Positions 39,301 to 52,204 of a DNA stretch of 64,000 bases are shown here, in pieces. Location: contig JAINUG010000015.1 in the NCBI GenBank assembly GCA_029706075.1, positions 3,135,154 to 3,199,153 on the forward strand, given 5' to 3'. A program made the translations under genes and the position numbers. A model generated the notes under the pieces. It saw nothing but the letters and a program-made list of their open reading frames with translations. It had not been told where the DNA came from and did not search any database. Each line of letters starts with the position of its first letter. Position 1 is the stretch's first letter. Source of the DNA: Aldrovandia affinis. Taxonomy: Eukaryota; Chordata; Actinopteri; Notacanthiformes; Halosauridae.

Positions 39301-41619
39301 CATATGACTTGTTTCTCAAGCCAACATTACCAATACACCCATCTTATATTGGCACTTCCGTGCAGCTGCCAAATGCAACATGATTTATTTAATTTATATT
39401 CCCAGTGCCAGGTCAAGTGTTAAATTAAATATAATACTGAAAACTACATCTCGAGATGCTTAAATCAAGCAGATGTAGGCCTGTCTATTTCTAATGGTTT
39501 TGAATAAACACCCTCTCAAAAACCCAAAGGCCAAATCATCATGAAAGTATTTTTTTTAAGTAAGATGAAAGTGTTTTGCAAGTGAGGAAGTTGACAAACT
39601 GTGATATGAATAACTTTGTGTTTTCTGGTTCTTTTAAATTGAAAAATTTTTTAAGGGGATAAACATGATCATAAGGCAACACAACAATATATGTATCAAA
39701 CACCATTATGAACTATTTCTTCCAGGTATGACTGGCATACACAGCCTCTTGCACAGATCCTATGAATGGCTCTTTATTTAAGCACACACGGTAGGCTATA
39801 GGGTGTAAAACTTGATGACTTTAAGCACAGAGAAGCATTGCATAAAGGTTGGGGATTAGCTTTGTTTTAATGATGCTGCCGATGCTCATCTCCTGAAATC
39901 CTTGAGAAGTTTCCAGAAAGGCTCTGTGCTTTACTGCATCTCCCATCAGGCAAGTGCTGTCAGAACTCCCTCATACCCCGCCGCATTACATAACACCCTC
40001 TCGTGAGACTGTTTTAGGTTGACGCCCTACTGGCTCCCACTCCACAAACCTGCACCACACCACTGCAGGGCCAGGGACTCTCTAGGACACACTCACACAC
40101 ACGCACACATACAAACACACCTGCAGGTAAGCATGGCTTAAGGGAAAATCAATGCCCACACTTACAGCCAAAAGAAACCTCATCATCAGCCACACCATAT
40201 GTTGTGCACAGACCAGGCAAATCATTGCAGTACTACCTAAAAAGACACACATTAAAAGAGGTGCGAGTGTTCAGTTTCAGCGTAGGTGTCTGTGTCTCCA
40301 CAGCTTCTTCCACCTCCTCTCTCTCCCCCAGAGCACATACGTTTCCCTGGAATGCATGAAGGCTGCTGACTGACTGAATTCACACTACAGAAATCCCAGA
40401 GACTCTGACAGGACATCACTCTTGGTGGAGTTGATTGCAGCTGTTTAAAGTCTTATCTAGGCCTTGGCCCATCAAGGCTGAGTCTATTGAATTATTGACA
40501 AGCTCTTGCTGTGGAGTTCTTCTGCTGGCATTCAATAAAGATGAAATGGAGACCCTCTCAAAAGCTTACTTTAGCATGTCAAAAGAGTTTTAACAGGTTG
40601 GATTTAAAATTCTGTAACAGAATTCATTAGATTGATCAAATCCTCCAAGACGGAACTAAAGTAATATTCAGAAAGCCATTACCTTTGAAGTTTGTAAAAG
40701 TATTATAATTTTGGTGGTAATAGTGGTCACTGTTTTGGTCAACTTTTACATTTTAATTTGAAATGCCAAAATACCCGATTTGTCCATGCACAACCAATCA
40801 TATACAATAAATTAGACCTCAAATTTCATCAGATGCATTTTTTCAATGCATTTCCATCATAGTCAGTATCACCAATTGTAAATTGGGAAAGGCCAATTGT
40901 ATTTTACGACACAAAAAAAAAAAAAAACCTTTACTTGAGTTGAAATATCTTATGTAACATTCATTACACGTTAACATTTTAACTGGTAGCATTATAAATC
41001 GCAAGCCTTCAAAAGTAGGTTAGAGACAGATTTACTATGCATTTGTGGGCTGTTTAATAGATCATCCCCATGCACAATAAAGTGGCTGTCCATATTTACT
41101 AAACTAGAGCACCTGCACTGAATGCAGATGAAAAGGAGGGTCTGCTGAATTTAGTCGGATAGCCTTAATGCATATGCATTTTGTGGAACACAAAACTCTG
41201 GGAGATTCATATGCAGATAAATGCATATGAGCAACCTGATGTGATTTATCAAAGCTGGCACGATTTTTAACGTCTGAGGAGCGCATGTGTTAGATTCAGC
41301 TCAAGCATTGTTGTGGCTTCTGTAATCGTTGCTAGAATTAGTCGACATTAGAGACTGGAGATTTTCTACTTGAACAGATGACTGTGAAAAACATACAAAC
41401 CTACCGGCTCCCAATAGTGCAAATATTGGATGAGATGGAAGATGACTAGAACCTCAATCACACACTTGCCATTGTCTCCGTGCTACATTTTCTTGCTTCA
41501 GGCTCATTCCAGCTTACTGGGGCATCTGGAGCTGAGCTCTCACATTCCAATTTTTCCAGTCTCCGTCAATTGTTCTGAAATCAATAAGCTATTGCTTGCT
41601 GGTGTTGGTGTTGTCACCA

Positions 41620-41641
41620 CACACACACGCACACACACACA
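41620..41641. repeat. (CA)n microsatellite, one interruption
   Basis: A CA run interrupted by a single CG, followed by purine-rich AGACAAGGGAGGGAGG. Confidence 0.9.
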
Positions 41642-42170
41642 GACAAGGGAGGGAGGGTTTTAGTCAGAAAGATATGCCCCATCACATTTATCAAAAGCAA
41701 TTCCTGTGGTCGATTGAGCGCCTGCAGTCTGGCTGTGCCAGCTGCACATGAAGTGTTGCCCTCCAATGCAATGTATGAACAGCTGAGTCGGTGTACTGCA
41801 GTGAAAAGACAAATCAGCTTGCAATAGGCACTTAGGAGGACACACGTGTTAGTTTGTGCTCTCCTAACTTGATGGACGATATGGCAATGAAAGGGGCCTA
41901 TAAATACATGTGGGCATTCCAAACTGGGATAAAAAGAACAAAGAAGGGCTAAAAAATGGTTAAATAAGCCAAATTGAAGTCCTGTTACCTGTTCCTGCCT
42001 ACACCCATGTGTGACCATGTCCCTTCTATCAGTAAAGTGATCTATTAAAAAGGATATACATTGACTCATAAACTGACTGCTAAGCACATTACTATAAGAG
42101 GTTCGAAATGTAAGACAGAAGCTGTTCTTTATAATATTAATTGTATTTATAGTAAGTGTTTAGTGTTAAA

Positions 42171-42193
42171 TTATTATTATTATTATTATTTTT

Positions 42194-42241
<48 letters not shown>
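42171..42241. repeat. (ATT)n-(AAT)n self-complementary microsatellite
   Basis: A run of ATT units turns over into a longer run of AAT units, so the two halves can pair as a hairpin. All bases are A or T. Confidence 0.92.
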
Positions 42242-42242
<1 letters not shown>

Positions 42243-45200
42243 CATTCTCGGAGGAGATAAAACGTACACAAATATATAATTGAAAATACATACATAGAAA
42301 GGTAAATACAATTGTGTAGTTAGACAGAGCCATTCAGGAGAAAATATGTCCCATGTACCTATGTTTATTACACTGTCTAGTCCAAGGTTTGCCTATAGCT
42401 TTTTCCCCAGAAAGAGGCCAGTACAGTTATATTTAATTTAAATTATGTTTCTATGTCACTGCTGAATTTAGTAAAAATGTGTGTCAAAATAGCGCAAGAT
42501 CAACAATATAAACTCAACACTGAACTCTTCCTTCCCCTATAGTAGAGATAATCTTTTAGTCATGTCAACCTTTCTTACTGAAACAATTTGCAATCTTGTA
42601 GAGAAAACTCTGTCAACAGTAACAGAATTATCACACTCCACTGCCTCATGTTTACCAAAAAAAGTTTATGACTGTTGCTGATCAAATTATATATATATAT
42701 CATTCTTATTGTGATCTGAATGCATCAGCATTGTAACAAATTGCTGAAACATGCATAACTACATTTGGTGAACTAAGCAAGCAACATACAATTCCAAGAT
42801 CTCAATTGACAGCATTGATTTGTAAGAGGAAGAATTGAAAATAATCCCATGAAATTGTAAATCATCACAACATTCGTGTGTGGTATATACATTCAGCAAC
42901 ACATATTCACTTAATATGTGTTGGTGAATGTAAGATACCACACACAAAAAATGAGCACTGTTGAAAAGATATGAAAAACCAGCATCAAAGAAGGAATGAA
43001 AAGGAAACATAGATACAACAGGGTAAGGCATTGACTTTGGGTGGATTTACTGGAGCCGTTGGTCACAGTGAAGCAGGTGATCCTGTAATGGAAAACCACC
43101 CTGGCCCACTAACCTTCTGTTTTTACAAGCCATAACAGTTGAAGAAAAAAAGCTCTGGGCAACACCCCCCTCATCACCTGCCGCTAGCTCCTGCTATAAG
43201 CAAATTGGTGGTGGGGATTAAGTGGGAAGACTATCTCAGGATCAGTGTCAGGCTGTAGAAGGGCTCAATTTGGGAGCAATCAGGAAGTGGTAATCACATC
43301 CCGGAGAGCTCCCGCGCTCCTCGGATCGGGAATCGGTACACAAGCCACGCTTCGTGCAAAAAAAAAAAAACAACTTGCAAATCCTGCTTAGTGCACTGGA
43401 AGTAAAATCATAAAATATTTACATTTAATTGAATGAGGTTTTATGCGCCCTGGAAACAGTCTGCAAAGGATAACAGTTATTGGCAACTAATGTACCAGCC
43501 ATGCAAGCGACTCAGTAATAAATTATGCAGCATTTTTCTCTCTCTTTTTACCTATGTAGCAATAAGGATAACTGACTACACCCCGCATTTAAACCTGTGC
43601 ATTTCAATTGCCTCCTCCTGAATAAAATATCAGCGTTGCTCTTATGAGAATATTTGTTGTGCTTTATATTGGGAAGTGTCTTTAGAGACAAGATGTGAGA
43701 GAATGATTTAAGTGGTGTCTGTCTGCTCAGTTCATATATAACATTCAATTGCAGATGATCATAATCTTACAAACCTATTCAAGACTTTCTCATATTCATA
43801 TTCAAAGCTCTGTATGCAACCTGAACAAATGGTAGATCAATTTCCTATGTGTGCAAGCTCTCAACATGAAAGTGTTTACAATGACAAAGACAACCAATAC
43901 AGTTTCTTGAACAAAAACAAAAAAATGGATTGGATCTTTATTCTGACTGTACATATACAACACTGAAAAGTGGAAAAATGAACACATAAACCTGCTAAAA
44001 AGGGACAAGATTTTGCATGTACAAGTCACTGTGAATAACAAGTGACAAGCAAGTGTCATTGTTATTGTATATGTCCTCTAATATAATATTCCATACCACT
44101 GTATATAAATGTTTACTGTATGCACAGTAAACAAGGATAACAAAATGATGGCTGGCACTGTATATTAGCATAATAGTTTCCTCTTTGTAAATTATTACTG
44201 TGTAGAAAACTCACGATCATCTGAAAATAACTAAAACAATCCATTAAACTGCCACCACAAAATAGCACAGGAATATAAACCAATTTAGAATGAACCATTC
44301 CATCAATGTCAAATGTTTTTATTATATTCACTGATTCCAATGAGTCCAATACTTTTTCTCAGGAATTACTCATTAATCATCAATTACATTTCATGCTTTT
44401 CAGTGATGACAAAATACCATACAAATATAACCTTACGCTCTCTTTTTAATTTTAAGTTTAAAAAAATTAATGTACAATGTCCAAAATAAACTACCTGAAA
44501 ATTATGCAGACAAAACAATACTATATTTTCTAAATGTCCTTAGTACTGTGTGCTAATTTTAAATTCATATGTTTATGTATGATAGCTCATCTGTTGAATG
44601 AATTAATTCTGTTCTCTTATTTTAATAATTGGCTTTGCACTTTGTAATTACATGATTTGCATTTATTTCACCCTTTATAAATAATCCACACTATACATGG
44701 ATTCACTGCCAAGTTGGCCCCAGCCTTGCCTTTTAATCATGTGAAAGTTATTTTCAAATTTAAAATAGAGAGCAACCTTTATCTTGCATTAATTAAGAAT
44801 TACTTGTAATGTGAACTTCCTAAAGTGAAGATTGTGGTGTTTGAGCACCACATATATATATGTTTCTCTACTAGCATTCTATTAATGTGAAACATACAAT
44901 TGTATTGCAATTATTATATTGAGTATTCAATTTGCAGATTGTTGTGATATGTTTTTTTATATCCTCTAACACAGGGACAGCAAGACATACAATATTGTCA
45001 TCCACACTGTCTACCATCTACAAAGATATTTAGATAAAGGGTTGAGTATATGTTGGTAACATACAACATATGCATCATACTATGGAGTGGCATCTGTTGA
45101 TAATGCAGGTGATGGAGTTATCTACAGTGGGGTTTCTTTCCCACAGTTATCAACAGTGAAGTCTCTTTCCCTTTTGTCTCTAAGAATCCCATCTACCACC

Positions 45201-46734
45201 CCCATGTCTGATGTGCCCTCCTACATTCTGTGCATAAATCCTTTATTATTTGTCAAGGAAGTGGAGATAATATACTTACAGTTTAAGGGGTATTGGCCTG
45301 GAAAAGAACGACTAACAAGCTTTTTTTATCTTTAAATTAAATGCAAAATTCTTTCAAGCAGGATACAATTTTAGGTTCAAGGCAAATACGCCCATTTATA
45401 TAGCTGGCTGAGAAATGATGGAACATGCTTTTTCTTAGTTGTTTTGGCTGACATCTACTGGATAACAGTTCCATGGTGAGTGAGTTTACGTGTTTGTGTG
45501 CGTGTGTGCGTGTGTGTGAGAGAAAGATAATAAATGCTGTCATGTTTTTAATAAAGACAAATTAATGTAGTTGTACATCATACTGTAACAGACAGTGATG
45601 CCACCTTCTGGTTAATACTGCCATGCATTAAGATGCAATGAAGAATTTAAAGTAATTCAATAATTAAATTCAATACAGTCGAAACAGAATATTAGTCTTT
45701 TATTTTATTTGTCGAAAGAGAGTGAAAAAATAATCAACTTTTAATACTGCCTTCATTAGGGACACCTCCATCTTGTAGGTGGACATGTGACCCAGCCAAG
45801 CAATGAGAATTCAGATACGTATGTAAGCGAGCGGAGGAGTTTCTTGAAATAGGAAGTAGAGAATATCTCTCCTCAGGAGCAACACATGGGCATTCTTATG
45901 TCTAATCTAAATGATCCCAGCCACATTATACATTTGAAATGGATATGTTTAGATGCTTTTTTATATTTATAATTATCTAAATGTATTATTGAATCATTTT
46001 TCATTCTTAAAAATATCAAAATTATTCCAGAATCGATGTTGCTTACCATGGTCCTTACATTTTCAATAAGCAATTCACAACAATGAATATTATGGTCATT
46101 TCTACGGCATGAAACGTAAGTGATATTACAATCAAATGGGAAACCAGTTGAAAAGAGAAACAAAACCCCAGCTTGTGCAATTACATATCATTTACTCCCA
46201 TTGCTGGGCAATTTATACCCTCTTTGGACAATCAAGGGCTTTCACAGGCCATTCTCAATTAGCTTTAATAAAAGGATGCCTGGCATCAACCAGTAAAGCA
46301 GTTCAATCCACTCTTTGCAGGACGATCACAGTCAGATACAAACACCAACTCTCAGATACACAGTAAAACCTGCACACCCACACACGTGCGCGCACACACA
46401 CGCGCTCGGTGAACTGAGAAATGTCCTTTTGCCATACAGGTCACCATTAGCAGTGGTACAGCAACTGTACAAATGAGTTCAGGCATAGTCTGACATAACA
46501 TTCATTACAGCGTCTTCCTGTTCTTTTTGACTTCGGGTCGCTTGGCAGAATTTTGATTTTAATACAAACCAACTCACCCGGGTACGAAGCACACTCTTGC
46601 GAGGATGAATACCCACCGATCGGTGTTAGCGGTGGTTAGAGAAGAGCTCCATGTAACACACACTCAAGAGAGGGGGAAAAAAACTGAATTAAAGGGGGGA
46701 AAAAAACTCATAAGCCAAGCATCAGGGGTATGCA

Positions 46735-46756
46735 CAGAGAGAGAGAGAGAGTGAGA

Positions 46757-46804
<48 letters not shown>

Positions 46805-46821
46805 GGAAAGAGAGAGAGAGG
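46735..46821. repeat. (GA)n microsatellite, imperfect
   Basis: An approximately 87-bp purine tract of GA units with a few GTGA and GGAA interruptions. A second GA-rich stretch lies at about 47043-47150. Charged open frames over these are compositional. Confidence 0.92.
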
Positions 46822-46915
46822 GTTTGAAAGAGGGATGGGAAATTAATAATCCAACAGGCAGGTCCCCTCAGTATTATTAATCATGCTGCTTTCTCACAAG
46901 CTACAGAGGAGCTGA

Positions 46916-47450
46916 GATTTTCACATGGGAGGGGCTCTCGGCACACTCCATTGGCCAGCTCGGCTCATTCCCATACATCGCAGCCAATCCTTTTTTTGCC
47001 TCGAGGTACAAATATAGCTGCTGAGCAGTTTGATGATACAGTAAGAGCGAGAGAAAGAGGAGGAAAAACAAGAGGAAAACACAGGGAAATAAAGAACAAG
47101 AGGGAGAGAGACAAAGAAAGGGAGCAGAGAGAGAGAGAGAGGGAGAGAACCCTGGAGCTGGGAGAGGAAAAGTGCTCACAGTCCCGGCATTGCTGGGTCC
47201 AGTTAATGCACTATAAACTTTATTTGAGCTGACTTCTCATTTGATCCCCTCTCAATGGGGTCAGTGAACGGCGAGCAATTCCACCCCAAATCACACCATA
47301 ATCGAATCGCTGCCTATTTCCCAAACCTATAATGAAAAAGGCAACTGAAATAATGCAGGTGATGTCGGCTCGCTCCCCTCGCTGTCGTACATTATTACTG
47401 GCAATTCCTCGCCTCCATTTCCCCAGTACTCTCACAATGAATATATTTCA
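46916..47450. promoter_or_regulatory. Candidate promoter-like and conserved non-coding segment
   Basis: CCATTGG at 46948-46954 and CCAAT at 46984-46988 are followed by a TATA-like ACAAATATA ending near 47016 and a GA-rich stretch. From about 47180 to 47450 the sequence is unusually complex and free of repeats for this neighbourhood. It also contains a 71-codon minus-strand frame (47435-47220) that opens with GTG and has no ATG start. I do not recognise a protein in it. The texture resembles a conserved non-coding element, and RBFOX1 introns in vertebrates are rich in these. The call rests on composition and motifs only. Confidence 0.3.
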
Positions 47451-49289
47451 CAGCTCACTTGCTTTACTGTGTGGGTGGTATGGCATGGACACCTACATGG
47501 TATGAAAGAAAATCTAAAACAATAAGCCCCGTCCCCCCTCCCCATTTTGTTCTTGTATCTTTTACAGTTGGGGGAGGCCCATCTCCGGAATCTGCTCAAA
47601 AAGACAGCTTTGTCAGGCTTTCTGGCTGGCTTTCAAGGAGACCGTCTTGAAACATCACATTTATTCAAAACACCTACTGCCATTTACCCTAACTAATGAA
47701 ACATATTTAGCATGCATTCTTGGGACTAACAATCTCGCACATGGATCCACATATAATGTATTAGTACATGCAATCTTTCTTCACCTATATTTGTCTTCAT
47801 TATTCTATGCTTACGTAAGGGTATGCTCATCCCCACCCCCAATTCCCATTCCTAGATGCAGGTCTGTTTCTTTTCAACAATACCATGGCTGAGGTATCAT
47901 TCTTATACAATATGCATCTTATAGAATTCTCATGATGATTTCTCACATGTAGTAATTCTACACAGGTAATTTAAGCCTATCTGAATAAAAATGTAGCTGG
48001 TGCTCTGTCATGAAGAGCTCCCTCTCATATATTATTGCACAGATTGGAGAAGTGCTGTTGTGTGATAATGTATATTCATTATACAACTGGCACAAAGGGT
48101 TTCCTCCCCTGACAAATTAGGATAGATTTTCTTCATTGACCTGGCTTTTGATTTTGTATAAATACAATTGTAATAATATTTTTTTAAATAATGGATGATT
48201 CTGGAATATACAGCCAGCTTTCCATGAACACAGGGAGACAATTCTGGCTCAGAGCTCCTCATTGCATGATTCCAAATGTGTACTTCACATAGGTAAGTCG
48301 CATCTAAAACCATAATATGGCATACTTCACAAATTAAAACAACAGCATTTTACATTGGGTCCATCATTTGCACAAAGATGGTGCTCATAGTTTATTTTAG
48401 ACAACACAGTCCAATTAAATGAACACAGAACATGCTAAACTAAACATGTTACACAGATAGTACTGGATAATACAACTTCTAATGTTAGATAATGTAAGGT
48501 GTGTGTTGACCAAAAGAAAATATCTTAATATTTAGATATTCTCCAAAATAGTACAGAATGGTAATTATGTTCAGGGGAAATACAGTACAGTAGACAATTT
48601 TGATGAAACTGAAATCTACGCAAAACAATCTTTCTTCTGTGGTTGCAGAATTGTGGGTGTAAACTGAAGTAAATTCAAGACATGACTTGTTGAATATCAA
48701 TTATTACTGTTTATTAAAAGAATAGATGATGTTAAACCTTAGCAATGCACCAAAACAATAAGACGTGATACGACACACAAACAAAAATGGTATAGTATCA
48801 AATAAAAAAAGGACACTGACTACATACAGGATGGGAAAGATACAAATGATAAATAATTCAATATTCCTGGGGGGAAAGTTGTTGTGAAAATGGCCTTGGC
48901 TGATTCAAACATCAGACGTGGATCTGACAAGAGATATATCGACTCAGACAATTCTGTCATTATTATTCCACCCAGAGCTTTCCATAAAGGCAGTTCCTGT
49001 CTTTTCTGTTTTCAGCTACATCACAAGAGGCCATTATCTCCTCTTGTCTTATTAGCAAGATAATCTTCATCAAGTAGTTGTGTTTATCTTGGTAAATTAT
49101 TGACCACTCCATCTATTAGCAAACAAAATGTGTCTTCACATTCTGTATTTGCTTTTGCAGGTCACTAAATTGTTAGTCTTTTTTCCCTTTACTCTAAAAT
49201 ATTAATACTACTGAGCCATGGAAACAGTTGCAATTTGAGTACCACTCCTGCAGTAAGACTGAACATATAAAACTTGCTATCTGTAGCTC

Positions 49290-49311
49290 TATATATATAT
49301 ATATATATATA
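49290..49311. repeat. (AT)n microsatellite
   Basis: An uninterrupted AT run. Confidence 0.9.
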
Positions 49312-50646
49312 GTATATCTGTGTGACTGTATCTCATACATCTGTATGAGAATATTTACTATCTAAAACTTGACAGTGCATGTATTCCAAAGCATAATAAA
49401 ACTAAACATAATTCACATGAAATATATGTGAAATTTGTTCCAAATCACATGGAAAGACGGAAAAGGCTATGCAAATCCAAATGCATATCGCTATCAATCA
49501 TAGATTACATGGCACTTTATAAATGGAACTTTAAAGGGAGATACATCTATAACTGCTCTGGAACCTTGCATAAGCAGGGAAGAGGAGCGGGATGTAAAAG
49601 CTACCAGTGAAAACTCAGGAATATAAATCATGCAAATACAGACTGCAATACAAGGCCAAGATTACTGTAATAACTGATTAGATCAGAGTATTGTATGCAG
49701 ATGTGTTACTTTTTAGACAATAGCAATTGATCCACCTCCCTTTCAAAGCTGTATGTAGGGCTTTCTTCAGATGACAATGAGTTAATTATATCTGCTTAGA
49801 ACACGCCGGAAGACATTAACATGCCTGCAAAGACATCAGAGGCAAATGCACAAAACAGGAGCCGCAGGAGGGTCAGAGTAGCAAGTCAATTTTGTGGCGC
49901 GATAAAAGAACTGCCATGTATATGATTGCATGTGAAAGGGAAGAGGCCAATCCTAGTTTGTTATCATCAGTTAATTAGGCACTACAGTCAGGCCTGCATA
50001 CACAACATTTGCCTTTGTAATCAAATGTATTATTCAAATGGGGGGGGGAGGAGAAAGACAAAGACAAGCTTCTCCAACAAAGCAGGACGGTAATTTCAGC
50101 ACATAAAAGGTGCTGGATTAAAGCACAGAAGGAAACAGAAAATGGAACGGGCAGAACAAGCAATGATGCTTACCCCTTTCCCTCGTACTTTTGGCGTGAT
50201 ATGGAATTGGCTACTTTAGTAATGTAAACACGGGCTGCTTCCCTGATCCCATGGCTAATCCGAGGATGCAACCCTAACGCGGCAGTGCCAGGGAAACAGA
50301 AGGTAATTTTCATCGCTGTAACACTTACTCTGTGGATGTGCAGGGAATGGGTTTCTAGGGCAATCGCAAAGCCACCCCATCTCCTCACCTCATTCCAAAC
50401 AGAGCCTTGAGGGTCAGTTTTCCCCATTCAAAATAAACAGTCACAAGAATAAAAAATGTACCTAACAAATTCACTCTAGCTTTCATTTTTAATATAAAAA
50501 TATATATATTTAACAATATCCTTGATAGCCAGAAAATCTATGTTTAGCCTAATTTCCTAATCTATATATCCATGTTGCTTCTATATATATTTATGTATAT
50601 ATTTATTTAATATTTTAAAGCAAAATACAAGGGATAAATATGAATA

Positions 50647-50680
50647 TATTATTATTATTTATTATTATTATTATTATTTG
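50647..50680. repeat. (ATT)n microsatellite
   Basis: A run of ATT units with one ATTT interruption. Confidence 0.88.
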
Positions 50681-50746
50681 GGATGTATTTGGGGTGTGAG
50701 GTATACCATAATATTGAAATATGAAAATAGTAATCATAAGCTAAAC

Positions 50747-50830
50747 CAGTGGTTCTCAATCTTTTTGACCTCAGGATCCATTTTTACCATTGCCAGCTCA
50801 GTGGTAACCCAATATAGCCTACATTACTGA
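50747..50830 (+). mobile_element. hAT-like transposon terminus (fragment)
   Basis: CAGTGGTTCTCAATCTTTTT followed by GACCTCAGGATCC closely resembles the terminal inverted repeat of hAT-superfamily non-autonomous elements (CAGTGGTTCTCAA...). No matching opposite terminus (TTGAGAACCACTG) was found in the next few hundred bases, so this is a fragment or a solo end. The boundary at the right is arbitrary. Confidence 0.45.
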
Positions 50831-52150
50831 TGCTTTAAAAAAGCACAAAACAGATAGCACTTTCTCTCAAATGCAACACATTAATAAACTGCATCACATT
50901 CCTAACTAATGAACACTCAAAACGTTTTTAAAATATAGCCTCCTCACATTTCATTTCGTCTCAATGAGAAAAGTTGTGATTACCCAATGGGAAGTGGCCC
51001 TCAAACACAGATCCAAGATCAGTTTTTCTGAAGGGGTTACTGTTCAGGTATGAGCGATAAAATCTGATCTTAGATTTGCAGTTATTTTATACTTCACTAT
51101 TTCCTTTTTCTATCCTGTGCATGGCATGCCATAACTGTGTTCTATATGGAGGGAATACAATTGAACAAAAACCTTTCAATTTGCCGGTATTTCATTCTAT
51201 ATTCCCATGTAATGTCGTGAATAGGCCTCCCTAAATGTATCAACAACATGCTGTAGCTATAAGGCCCACTGCTATGAAATGCTTTTATTGCATTATTGCG
51301 TTTATCTTCTCTTAAACACATTTTCTTGTAAAAATATGTTAATCTAGCTTACTGAACAATGTTCCTAGCTATAGTTTTTATTCAATGGTTGCTTTAAGAA
51401 CGCAGTGGTATGGAAATTGCTAGCTACATTTGAATTTAATCTGTGCTTGATTGGTCCTTGTATTTTATCTTGTTTTCGTCATGATAGTGTAAATGCAAAC
51501 ATTTCACTCACATTCAACCAAAGTTTTATATTAAATATCCTAGCTAAATGGTGATTGGCTGCTAGATTGCAAAGCATTAAATAATCTTTGGTGATAGTCC
51601 TGCGTTTTCGCTATGTCCCACTCCGATTCCCCCCAACAACAAACATGTTCAGCCGTGTGGACTCAAGAAAAAAGAAATCAAGAAAAAAGATGGGGTTATT
51701 ATTGAAAATGTGTATATATAGACACACACTCACACACACACACCTGTGCTTAGCTTTTCTTTTCAAACAAAAAAACAGTAAAGTAAAAAAACAGAGGAAA
51801 AAAATAATATATATAAATATACTGACAATATCAGGCATTACATTCAATAATAGAATTAGGATAACATCAGCTAGGTACTGCGTCAATAGAAAATCAATTA
51901 TGTTGTCAGAAGTAAGATGTATTACTCACTATTTTCCATTTCGTGGTTGAAATGAAACTGATACAGCATTTTGTGGTCAGGGGGTTTACTTCACTTTATG
52001 ATCAGATTCTGGAAAGCATTTTGGCCAGTTCTGCTTTAGAGCATTAATATATGTGACAACAGTATTATACTGTAATAAACAAAATGCATTCTCTTTGGAA
52101 AGAAGTCTATACATTTCAACTAAATGCATTTTATATATTGTGTGTGTGTC

Positions 52151-52204
52151 TGTGTGCATGCGTGTGCGTGCACGTGCATGCGTATATGTGCGCATATGTG
52201 TGTG
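52151..52204. repeat. 54-bp perfect alternating pyrimidine-purine tract
   Basis: Every step alternates pyrimidine and purine across a mix of TG, CG, CA and TA units, including TGCATGCG, GCGTGCACGTGC and GTGCGCAT. This is a strong left-handed Z-DNA candidate and is more varied than a plain TG repeat. Confidence 0.88.

Larger units (their letters stand above)
25116..46915. other. Non-coding DNA upstream of the MEEKG exon (probable distal rbfox1 intron), part 1
   Basis: No protein-coding exon is recognisable. If rbfox1 uses a more distal promoter, as it does in other vertebrates where the gene spans hundreds of kilobases, this is intronic. It holds a G-tract (26731-26778), a C-rich tract (29531-29632), TG runs (33281-33312 and imperfect around 33640-33735), a CA run (41620-41641), an ATT/AAT double run (42171-42241), and GA repeats (46735-46821). 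Several segments read like conserved non-coding sequence (about 29.64-30.0, 36.18-36.48 kb). Around 25785-25875 a short segment resembles dispersed fish repeats, not assigned. Confidence 0.6.

Noticed and set aside
41614-42087. 157-codon minus-strand frame, the second longest frame in the window
   Set aside because: No recognisable motif, runs into a CA repeat, no splice context; length is within chance for this much sequence.
46951-47232. 93-codon arginine/glutamate-rich plus-strand frame
   Set aside because: Compositional artefact of the GA-rich repeat.
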